Assembly: GCA_013397795.1 (NCBI GenBank)
Contig: VZTJ01002478.1
Location: 1,923,895-1,987,894 of the forward strand
DNA: 64,000 nt
Source: Orthonyx spaldingii
Lineage: Eukaryota > Chordata > Aves > Passeriformes > Orthonychidae
Direction of reading: 5' to 3'
Shown: piece after piece, positions 1 to 10,449 of the stretch
How the letters are laid out: every line of letters begins with the position of its first letter
Position numbering within the stretch: position 1 is the stretch's first letter
Notes under the pieces: generated by a model
The model's input: only the letters and a program-made list of their open reading frames with translations
What the model was told of the DNA's origin: nothing
The model's database searches: none
Position numbers and translations under genes: made by a program

Positions 1-3000
1 ATATTTTGTTTCCTGGGGGTTTCTTTCATTTGTTTCTGAGGTCTTGCAGAAAGTGAGAAGGGGAGACATCAGATTCTGGTGGCATCAGGATGACAACACA
101 TCTATACAAGAGACACTCTACAGCATGTAACTACAGAAGACTTCCCTTGCCATCTCCTCCAGGAGTCTCAAAAGTAGCCATAAATTGATTATTAATAATC
201 AGTCCAATACCTGATTTTTCTTCTTAAGCTTTGTGTTACATCTCATGACTGACCATGATTTGTCCTCAGGATCTGCGATTTCTAACTATTTTTCTCTCAA
301 ACACTGCCTAGAAGAGAGGTGGTGACTTTCCTATGCTTCACTCAGACAAGTTTGGGAGGGGCTTGTTTACAGCAAGAGATTTGCTGGCATGGTTGTCAGG
401 GAGTAATTAATTCCTTGCGTTGGGGAGCAGTTATCCTCAAAAATAATCAATTTTATTCTGGAATTAATTGTCCAGCCAAAGAAAGAAGACACCACTCCTG
501 AATACCCACATGTAATTGCTGCTGCTGCTTAGCTGTGTCAGTTGGAATCCAGGGAAGCCAAACTCGGTGTGTTCTTTAAAGTTGCCAGGAAAACTCAGCA
601 TTTGACACCTGATTTATAAAGAATTTTCTGGCCTAGCGAAAACCAGAAGGTTATTAAAGCTCAAACAATTATAAAGAATCACTTCATTGATGCAACTCAA
701 TAGCACGGTTCTGTTAGACCACTGCACCCTCATGAGCTTTGTGACTAGGTTTACAGGAGACCTCCCTAAAACTTCTAACAAGCACTTGCACTACATGCAC
801 ATACCTGCAAGATCAGGATCTTAAACTGTAAGTGTACCTTTTAAAGCCTGGGCAGTCTTTATCCCAGTGTCCTGCCTAACATTCCTTTGCCTAAGTACAG
901 GGTGAGCACTTTATAGGGTGCTATACATTAGAAAAGAGCCATTGTAAAAAAGAAGTGCTTAATCTCATTGTTCCCACACTGACTGCTTGTGAGGCTCAGA
1001 CAGGATTGCAAGAAGTCAATGACATTTCAGAGGCCCTCAGGGATGCAGAAAAAAATTATTCCAGATAGCAAACACTGAGAAATGTATTCAAGGAAGAGTT
1101 TTCACATTCACCGGCCATGACCTGCACCTGATGTAATCCACCTTGCTTGGATTGGGCTTGTTTCTCACAGCTACCTTTGTTTGTATAACATACTGTTCTG
1201 CAACACACAGCAAAAACTATTTGCACACTACACTAAAGTGCGATTTAATATTTGCTTAAAGCTCTCATTTTATTGTCTGGGCAAGGGCAGTTTCTACCAC
1301 TGAAGTTAATAGGTAAACCACAACTACACCTTTGCTACCCAAACTTATAATTGCTAGCACAGTGCCCAGATCCGGCAGCAAATGACATAAACCACCTCTG
1401 CCTAACCTCACCAAGAGACGCAAAATCAGCCTTTTCAGCAAAGCAATTTCTCCTTTGCTTCTAAGAAATGGTATTCAAGAAAAGTATAAGCTATTTTGGA
1501 TTTGTAAAAAACATTCTCATGCTTACTTAGACACTTTCTTTACAGATACATCATGGCAGGCACAGACTTGGGGGCTGGGATCCTCTGAATCACCCACACT
1601 GTGAGCTGGAAACATGTCTGTCACATGAACTTATTTACAATTACAAAAATAGCACCATGAAAGAAGCAGATGTGTTGAGCACAAAAAATAAATTGAATTA
1701 GTTATTACAGAGATATTGCTTGACACTGGAGAATTTAAGAGAGAAAAGTCTTTCTCTTGTACACACATTTGAAAGGCTTGCACTTAAAGTGTACTAAGTA
1801 TTAAATGCTTGTATTTATGCTGGTTGAAATTATATGATCTAATGCTCCTTTTTCTAAAAATGATACTCTTTCCTTTGTCATATGACATGCTGGATATTAA
1901 TAGTTAATAGGATTGGTTACAAAATGTGCTTTCAATTTAAAGTTTTTGTGTTGACCACAGACCAGCAGCAATTAGACAGCCTCACTTTGTGATCTGCAGC
2001 AGCTATTTCTATCTCGGAAGTTTCCTAAAATACTATTGAGCTAGAGTGAGACAACTCATCTTCATTTCTCATCTAAGCTGCACAAATACTATTATACTAA
2101 ACAAAGCTAGACTTCTTTGGCTTACCTCATTAAACTCAAATCTCCAGAATCATTCTGGCATCCAAAGAATTTAGTTTTTATATGCTTGAATGCAATTTGT
2201 TCAAATGTGTGAGAATTAGACTTCTGGAATTAAAGTCTTTCATTTCACCCCAATACAGTTTTAGCAGAGCAGAGATTGTCCAAGCTTCTCATCAACACTC
2301 ACACTTTTAATCAATACAGCCCAGGAGCATGCATCTGTAAACAGGAGAAGGACATTCATTTGAGATTACACAGACATCCAACGTTTGGCCATCTTTTGAC
2401 TAATTCACCGGGTAGTTCTCAAGGTCACAAAGTACATTCTAGCTGTTGAGTGATCTGTGGAAATTGAGTGAAACCATTCACAGTCATTTCACGCCATCAG
2501 CAAAGCTGATACTGGATTACATCTTTTGGTTACTGTTGATCTGCCCCAGATCTAAGTGGATGACCCCAAAGGGACACAAAAAAAAGCCCACCATATATTT
2601 TATAGGCAATCCTCTTAACAACTCGTATCTCAACATGACTAAAACTCAAGCGCTCTGGCCAGCTGAATGTGTGACTCCCTCTCATCATGCTGGATGTCAT
2701 CACTTTCAGTGTACTTTGTGTACATGTTTGCCACAGCATTTCAAAGCGGCATTTCCATGACTGAAGGCGCCACTTCCCACACTGTAGGGCCGTTGCCCAG
2801 ACCTCTGGCTGTGAAACGTGGTACCTGGATAAACCAGAAGTGAAGCCCCTACCCTCTATTATGGAGTTTGTTACGGGAGTGCTGCCATGCAGCAGTCAAA
2901 TTTAGATGACAGATTAAATAAATCGTAAAACTGAATTAATTTTTCAAGTTCAGCTCTCATGTTTCTTTCCTCTGTGTTTATTCTTTCATTTTTGCCAACT

Positions 3001-4468
3001 GGGAAATGAAAACCAACGGAGTCGGTTTCACTTTTGTTTATATTTGGTTTCAATTTTATCCTCAAGTTTTGCTTTCATCTTTTTCATGTAACACTGTTGG
3101 GATTTCAAATGCTGCAGGCAAGCTTTCAGTAATTTAAAAACATTACTCTCTTATCCTGCCTGTTTTCCTATTGCAGAATTATTTTTATTTTAGATAAACT
3201 TTTTAAGATGCTGTCACAATTTTGGAAAGTGTTTTGGGGTGGGGCTGTTTAGTTGTGATTTTACAGATTTATATGCCTCATCCAATTAAATTCAGTACTT
3301 TAGTATTTTCCACTTGATTCAGGTCTCAGTTGCATATAAAGACCACTTACAGGATTCAGCAAAATACCATAAAACAGCAGTCATACAACAAGTGCACAAA
3401 AGCTCACATCACGCACCAAATATGTCATATGCATGAAATGCACATAAAGAGCTAAACTTATAGCTACCTTAATTTATTAAACAACAAAGGCATTATCTTG
3501 CTTAGATAAAGCTGTAAGAGGCTTGCCTGGAATGCTGTCAAGCAATATTCAATATCAATAGAAATATTACAGTACAGGTTTTGTCTTCTGTGCACTTATC
3601 AGGCCCTTCACATCATATATATCCCTCCATACATATCAAAAAGCAGAACTTAACCACAGGTCACACTTCTCAAAACCAAATGCGTAAGCAACCCTTCCTT
3701 CTTTTGTGCTGTATTAATGTTACATATCTAAGTCTTTAAAAAGTACTTAAAATAATTTTACAGCAAAAGGGAAATGGTTAGACAACATTCACTGTCATGT
3801 GCAGATCAAAACAAAGAACAAATTTAAACAGTTTTGACACGCCTTAACACCTTTCCTAACTCCAGAAATATGCTGGGAGCTACAAACCAAGTCTGTCAAG
3901 GTTAGCTGTAACACCATCAAACAGCAACCTACCCTACTCTTTAATAGACAGCAATATGAAAATTATTACTTCCAAGCTTATCTTGAAAGATAGCAACCTA
4001 TACAGCAACAACTGAATATTAAAATAACTAAAGATTTAAAATTTAGATTCTGCACCTGGGGTAAAACAACATGCCACATGCAGGCAGATTTGCTCCTGGA
4101 TGTGTGTCCAAGCTGCAACAAGATAAAATGTTTGCCTTGTCCTAAAGACTGCTGTACTTGATTTAATGCAATCTGCTCCCAAGCAAACAAAGGGGTCAGA
4201 AGATTTCCAGCATACAGAAAGCTGGGCTTGCAGTATATTACAAATTAAGAAACCAATCATTACTGTACTGCTTATCGCTTCTCTCCTTCTTCTCTAGGTC
4301 ATTGAAAAAACCAGAAATTTTACATGAGCTTCCAAGAAATTGAATACATATCCAGCACTAATCATAACAGCAAGTTTTAAAACCTTTTCACAGTTTATCA
4401 ATGAGAAGTATGTGCTGTACAATGTATTATTTATGCTATATATAAATTACCTTACTTTTATGTATTTT

Positions 4469-4500
4469 TATATATGTAGATATGCATATCTACATATATA
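4469..4500. repeat. 32-bp perfect AT-rich palindrome
   Basis: The two 16-bp arms pair without mismatch around a central ATGCAT, between positions 4484 and 4485. Flanks are TA-rich, so this is probably a cruciform-prone TA microsatellite derivative. Confidence 0.85.
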
Positions 4501-4670
4501 TATATTTACATACATATAGGCTGACATTAAACTGTTAACATGGATTCCCTTCCACTAACTGTTAATTGTTGATTTCAGTTTTTCTTAGTGGTTATTTTAA
4601 ACTTAACACAGGAGTTTACACATAGTCAATACAAGGAAGAACCTTCATACAATTCCAATAAAACTTCTGG

Positions 4671-4702
4671 AAAAAACCAAACCAAACCAAAACCAAAAAA
4701 CC
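4671..4702. repeat. A-rich (AAACC)n-like simple repeat
   Basis: Irregular tandem units of AACCA/AAACC over about 30 bp. No function is implied. Confidence 0.6.
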
Positions 4703-5749
4703 ATAAGAGGAAATTATTTAATTACACCAGATGATTTTTTGCATAATGCTATTCATACATGAGGAATATGCAACTTAACAAATCTGTTCCTCTCATTTAC
4801 TGTACCCAGAATCTTTTTAGCTCACTTATTTGCTGGTTTTTTTGCACTTGAGATCTCAAAGGACAAACCAGAAAATGTTTTGCACTAATCACAGTTTATA
4901 GCAGCACAAGCTATAATAAAACTTCTGTAAACACTGCCTTATGGTTTATGCCCTTAATACCACAATCATTGTCGGTCTTTGAAGAATAGAGTTTCAAAAG
5001 AGCAATCTTTACAAACGGGACACAGAGATAAGCAAGACTAACACATGATTAGTTTTGTATCTTCACTTAGAAATGGACCATGATTTCAATATATGATGCA
5101 CAAAATACAAGCTGAGGTTCTAATCCTGCAAATGTCAGAGGAATTTTGCAGGGTTACCACTCCAATGCAATGTTAGATGCATACAGGATACACTTAACCT
5201 GACTGTAACTGGTGTCATCTTAACAAGGGCTGGGGTAGCAAGCACAAATTAAATAGGATCATCATAGACTTTTTTTTTTTCCTGGAAGTTTCATAAAATC
5301 TTATGCTACAAGTTTCACATAACAAAGGGCAGTACGCGGCCTTACTTCTCTCTGTTATCTGCAAAGGGACTGTAGCTTATGCCTCTCAGTGGAACTTTCC
5401 ATTAGCAGTTTACAGCAACGATTCTTGATCAGCATCTGCAGTAATTCTCTGTCAGCAGTCAGTGCCCAAAATTTGATACTGAACTGTCCTGACTGCTAAG
5501 TTGCACAGCAAGTTTCTCTCCCACAACTGCCTAATCACTCATGAACCCAAGTAAACTCCTGACATACACGCAGTGGCTGTGAGCACCACGATTTATGTAT
5601 TGCAGAAAAAACATCTGTCGTTTTGAAGCTACAGCCCAATTGTTTTATTTGGGTCTCATTTATCTTACCTCTTCACTTTCTTTATGACACTAATGATTTT
5701 AAAGAATATCCTCACAGTCCCTTCAGAGACTTTTTCCCAAGCTCTTTCA

Positions 5750-7760
5750 CAAAAGCTCCTTCATACCCTTGATCATCTTTGACATCCTTCTCTGCAGCTC
5801 AGCAACTTTCACTACATACTGATTCAGGAGAGGGGAGCAACACAGATTTGTAGTGGCATGATGGTGTTTTCTATGTCTTTTTTTAACTTCTTCCTAATAA
5901 TTCCTAACCTGTCCTGTCCTTTCTTAGCCACATCTTGGCACAGAGCTCTTTTTTTAAATTGGATTATATATGTTGCATGATTTTTTTCCTGAGTAGAAAG
6001 TCAGCTCATACTTTATTTTTGTGTACAAGAATTAGGATTGCAATCCCTTCCACATCCATTACACTGAAATTGGTCTATACTGAACTTCATCTGCAAACTT
6101 ATATCCAGACTTTCAAACTAAGATTCTTCTGCACACTTTGTGGTTCAGCCTTTGGTATTTTCATGCTCCAAATGAGTTAATACAATCAGCAAACTTGTCA
6201 GACCCCCCACCTATCCCTTCCTCCATCCCTTGAGTGGCATAGGCCCTGGGCAGACTTGGGGTGAGGGGTGCAACCTCCTTTCACTGAGCCAGCTGGCCAG
6301 AGCTCCACAGCCCAAAGCAAACTGATCCCACCTCGAAACTGGCCCCGCTTCACTGAGGACTGCATCAACCAGACAAAGCTCAGCAATACCTTTAGAGAAC
6401 GCTAGAAGAGTCATGACACGCAACTCCACGGCAACAAAAGTAAGGCCTAGCTTTGTCACTGTTTCACATTTATACCCATGTTCACTAGTCCCATTCACTA
6501 ATCCCTGGCAAACAAACAAACAAACATGCCCATCCTTGAGCTCTCAGTCTCCACAGAAACCCTGAAAAACTGACAGCTCATTTGTTGCATTCTATTTCTG
6601 GAGCACCAAGGCAGGCCTAGGCAGGGGGTTACCTACAAGCGGCAACATTCAGCAACTCTCCCTTTAGGTTGTTTCAAAAGTCTGCAACAAGTATCACCCC
6701 TGCCTTCTACTTCATCCTTCTCAATGGTTTGTTCTCATACCCTCTCTCACAGACATTTCACTTTGGGAAAAATGTCCTGACAAGTTCACTCCTTAAAAAA
6801 TAGAAAGCCTCTTGCAAGAGAATATCCCTAAATTCTTTCTCGGTGAAGCAAGGCTCAAAGAATTTGTTTGACTCTTCCGCTGACTTTATCTTCCTTGGGC
6901 ACTCCTTCTATGCGTGGATAACTTATCAGCAGGCTTCCTGGGTTTGATGCACTTCAAAGAGTATTTTCTAATTGCTTTCATGCCTTTAGCAGCATGACTC
7001 TGTGGCCTACCTTATTGTGTTTGACATAGATTTTATATTCTTTTCCACCTTTCCCATTTGAAGGCAAAACCTTAACATTTGAAAGACATCTTTTTACTTG
7101 TACTTAGCTGCTTAACTTTGCCTGTTGGCCTGCTCAGCTTTTTTGCTATTTTTGACAGATGACATACTATTGCTTTGAGAGTTTATCATCAGTGTCTTTG
7201 AAGAATTACATGCCACTTGCAACTATTTTGTTGTATTTTGGCTGCGTCTCACCGTTAGATTAATTTCTTTCCTCTCTATATGAAGATCTACTTTGGAAGA
7301 TTAAACATTGCCACAACAACTCTTGCCTTTGCTGCTCCTGAAACAACACTGAGTTTAAGGACATTATGATCACTGTCATGTCAGAGTCGGCTGGGATTTT
7401 GAATGCAAAATTCTGAGTTTAATTCTTGCTGGCCAGTACCTTGCCCAGAATTGTTACTCCCATAGTACCTGTACAAGCTACACCCAGAAAGTAGGGTTTT
7501 TGGCACCTGGGCAAAATTTCATGTTGGACCATGATGTAATCTACATGGGGGCAACTGAGGCCTCCCATTAACAATCGTATTTCCTACTCTTGTAGCTTCT
7601 CTACACTCCCTCAATATACGACAGTTATTGTCAACATCTAGGCTGGGCAGTCAGTCACATGGCCCTAATCTCTCTACTCTCCCTATACAGGCCTAGAACA
7701 TCAAGCCATGAGACCCTGTGTTACTTCCCCAAATTGTTATTTCCTCTTTAGCGAAAAGTA
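5750..7760. mobile_element. Decayed ancient CR1/L3-type LINE-like sequence
   Basis: About 2 kb resembles, from memory of the family, the old tetrapod CR1/L3 elements. The best stretch is 6060-6180, with characteristic phrases such as CTTCATCTGCAAACTT and ATCAGCAAACTTGTCA. A second is 7540-7690, around CCTCCCATTAACAATC followed by a CTAATCTCTCTACTC-like segment. No intact ORF remains, as expected for an old insertion. Edges and strand are uncertain, and the interval may contain several fragments. Confidence 0.4.
6511..6526. repeat. (CAAA)n microsatellite
   Basis: Four tandem CAAA-type units. Short and unremarkable. Confidence 0.7.
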
Positions 7761-9422
7761 TCCCACTTCATGCACGTGCACGCTACTCTGTCCTCTCTAT
7801 GCATCCACAAAGTATTCTAAGTATTCTATAATGGAGATGTTTTAACACCATGGAGATGATGCCCCACTTCAAGAGAGAATGTGTAATGGCAAACTTTACA
7901 TTCTTCATTCACCAGCTTTTTCCCACAGGTTGGTTTTTAAATACATATATACATGTATATAAGTACATGTTTTAATTGAAGGCATGCATAGCCTGGCTGC
8001 AAATTTATTTACATAAAGCCTATTCTTCTAATGTAGACTCTAATTATTCAAAAAATAATTTTATTTTCTCTTGAATCTTAGCACCCTTTTTTCTTCACAA
8101 TTTTTTCAGCTCTGTATTAAAACTGTCTCTAACTTCACTTGGTCCCACACATCAAAGACCTTTGCTCAATGGAGAATGGGGCCTTTAACCCCCCTTCCTA
8201 ACAGCCTACATGTTACTTCTCATACCTCTCCGCTACCCCTTTCCCCACAGTGTGGCCTGTGATGAGCTGTGGCCAGCTCTTCTCTAGAGACTGAACTGAC
8301 ATTGCCTAAAATCTGTCACTTCCTAATTGCCTAAACTTCTGTCATCAGCAAGTAACTAGGTAGCAGTGCTAATACATGTGCCAAACAATAATAATGACTG
8401 ACTGCTCTACCTGCATCTGTCAACCAGCTGGGACCCCCAGCCTCAGAGAGATAACACAGGGCTCAGCAGGCTGACACCTTGCCGTGCCTGTACCTCACAG
8501 AACAGCTGCAGTGTGGCACATGACCGCAATGAAGTGATACTGTGCCTAAGGAGGTGGAGCTCTCACACTTTCCACGTTTTGCCAGCAAAAAGAAAGGGGC
8601 ACATGAAGTAATTCCCTGGTAACATGTTACCAACAAGGGCCAGAGAAGGACACTGATGCATCCGAAGGGGCTAGTGGCCAGGAAAGACTGCGATTCAGAC
8701 TGAAACCACCTGCCTCACAGATCAGTTCTGCTACTTTTGTTGACTGTCTCTGTATTACGGTGAATTTAAACATTGCTGCTCCATTCAACTCTTTTTTTAT
8801 GGTACTAACACAGGCATTCTGCAAAGTTTGTTAAGACTTAAATAAAATAACTGTAAACTTAAAAATGTTGTATTTCAACTCCAGAAACCGAGGTCATAGT
8901 TTACAACTGCTCATACCTCCAAGGGAATGTTGTCTGCAAGACCTTAGCACAGTAAGGTGGGCTATAAATTACAACTGTACACTAATCGGAAGGAAAGTTC
9001 TGCACTCCGGAATTCCCTTATCTGAGCTCTGTATCTAAATAAGTAAGGCTAAGACACAGACTCTGCTGTTTAGGAGCTCACACTAATCAAAACGGGAGTT
9101 AAGGACCTAAGTACTTCTGGGAACCTGGACCGAGGGATCTAACCCTTCAGGTACTTGCAACTTTGATCCCAGACATCGCAAGACGCTTGAAATTTGGCCC
9201 TGCGTACTGCGCACAAAGAAAATCCTGCTCCCTAACTTCCCTCCGGGGTTAGAGGTCCAGCGCTTGGCCCTCCCTCCGCTCGCTGTCGCGGGGCAGAACA
9301 GCGCCTGCAAAGGCGGCCGCGCCGCCGTGCCCGCACCAGACGCTGCTCCTGCAGGGAGCGGGGCGGCCGCGCCCCTTCCTCCTTCCGCCGCTGCCGCGGA
9401 GCCCGCCCGCCGCGGGCCGCCC

Positions 9423-9871
9423 NNNNNNNNNNNNNNNNNNNNNNNNNNNNNNNNNNNNNNNNNNNNNNNNNNNNNNNNNNNNNNNNNNNNNNNNNNNNNN
9501 NNNNNNNNNNNNNNNNNNNNNNNNNNNNNNNNNNNNNNNNNNNNNNNNNNNNNNNNNNNNNNNNNNNNNNNNNNNNNNNNNNNNNNNNNNNNNNNNNNNN
9601 NNNNNNNNNNNNNNNNNNNNNNNNNNNNNNNNNNNNNNNNNNNNNNNNNNNNNNNNNNNNNNNNNNNNNNNNNNNNNNNNNNNNNNNNNNNNNNNNNNNN
9701 NNNNNNNNNNNNNNNNNNNNNNNNNNNNNNNNNNNNNNNNNNNNNNNNNNNNNNNNNNNNNNNNNNNNNNNNNNNNNNNNNNNNNNNNNNNNNNNNNNNN
9801 NNNNNNNNNNNNNNNNNNNNNNNNNNNNNNNNNNNNNNNNNNNNNNNNNNNNNNNNNNNNNNNNNNNNNNN
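9423..9871. other. Assembly gap (449 N)
   Basis: An unresolved run of N lies inside the GC-rich island, a typical dropout for short-read avian assemblies. Apparent ORFs crossing it have no meaning. Confidence 0.99.
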
Positions 9872-9960
9872 CCGAAACGGCGGCGATGCGGGAAAATAAA
9901 ATGAAAATTAAGCAAGAAGAAAAGAATAAATAGAAAAAATAGAAAACAATTCAAAATTAC

Positions 9961-10055
9961 CTTGCCGGCCCGTTTTCGCGGCCCTTATATAATTCCTCAA
10001 GGTTACCGCCGTTGCCAGGGGACACGAAATGGAAATGAAAACAGGCGCTGAATAA
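9961..10055 (-). other. IRF2: Probable non-coding exon 1 of IRF2
   Basis: Read on the minus strand, this segment contains TTTCATTTCCATTTC, then CCCTGGCAAC, then CCTTGAGGAATT. These blocks come in the same order and similar spacing in the human IRF2 mRNA leader as I remember it. The segment ends at a good splice donor, GGCAAG|GTAATT, with its last exonic base at 9961. IRF2 encodes an interferon regulatory factor; the coding exons would lie beyond position 1. The transcription start is not defined. A TATATAAG-like string on the minus strand at about 9982-9990 could instead be a core promoter element for a downstream start. Homology is by eye only. Confidence 0.5.
10026..10041 (+). promoter_or_regulatory. 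ISRE/IRF-E-like element
   Basis: GAAA-TG-GAAA-TG-AAAA: GAAA half-sites separated by two bases, the spacing recognised by IRF family DNA-binding domains. It lies at the probable IRF2 transcription start. Autoregulation by IRF1/IRF2 is known for mammalian IRF2; binding here is inferred. Confidence 0.55.
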
Positions 10056-10114
10056 TCGCGGGAGCAAAACTAAAAGTTCAGTGCCTCCGCCCGGGCGGAG
10101 AGAGGGCCAGATCG

Positions 10115-10115
10115 N
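10115..10115. other. Single ambiguous base
   Basis: An isolated N in GC-rich sequence, either a low-quality call or a contig junction. Confidence 0.95.
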
Positions 10116-10184
10116 GGCCGCGCAGGCGGCGGGGGCAGGGCTGCGGCGGCGGGCGCGGAAGCGCTGCGCCCGTCACCGCCGCGC

Positions 10185-10275
10185 CGGGGCACGGCACGGC
10201 ACAGCACGGCACAGCGCCGGGGCACGGCACAGCACGGCACGGCACAGCGTCGGGGCACGGCACAGCACAGCGCGG
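10185..10275. repeat. GC-rich (GGCAC/AGCAC)n minisatellite
   Basis: Pentameric GGCAC and AGCAC units are arranged in about three higher-order blocks, each interrupted by GCGCCGGG- or GCGTCGGG-like spacers. It lies at the edge of the CpG island. The ORFs through it are low-complexity artefacts. Confidence 0.8.
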
Positions 10276-10449
10276 GGCTCCGCCACCGCCCCACCGCCCG
10301 GCACCGGCTGCCGCTGATCCCCGGCCTCCCGCAACACACGCTGGTCCCGCAGGGCTGCACCGAGAGCTGGAGCCAGCCCCGGGGAGCGAGGAGCGAGGGA
10401 GCAATGTTCTGGGACGCACAAACCCAGGGCTCAAGGCGGGTTTTCCCGG

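Larger units (their letters stand above)
1..9100. other. Probable IRF2 intron 1, no coding sequence recognised
   Basis: No open reading frame here resembles a known protein. I looked for the first coding exon of IRF2 on the minus strand and did not find it. If the CpG island at 9.2-10.35 kb is the IRF2 promoter, this stretch is the proximal part of a long first intron. It is AT-rich and holds a 32-bp palindrome, short A-rich simple repeats and about 2 kb of decayed LINE-like sequence, listed separately. The assignment to an intron is inference from synteny. Confidence 0.4.
9240..10330. promoter_or_regulatory. CpG island, probable IRF2 promoter region
   Basis: Dense CpG and G+C flank a run of N on both sides, in contrast with the AT-rich surroundings. 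In amniotes IRF2 lies next to CASP3 on the same strand, with its 5' end facing CASP3, and the island sits where that promoter is expected. Minus-strand sequence at about 9961-10050 resembles the mammalian IRF2 5' leader. Which gene it serves is inference; an unannotated plus-strand transcript is possible. Confidence 0.6.

Noticed and set aside
2446..2760. 104-codon ORF as a small gene
   Set aside because: No domain, signal peptide or splice partner; an overlapping ORF on the opposite strand is similar in length. Chance.
9232..9954. ORFs of 211-240 codons across the N gap
   Set aside because: Most of their length is unknown bases, and the ends are low-complexity GC-island sequence.
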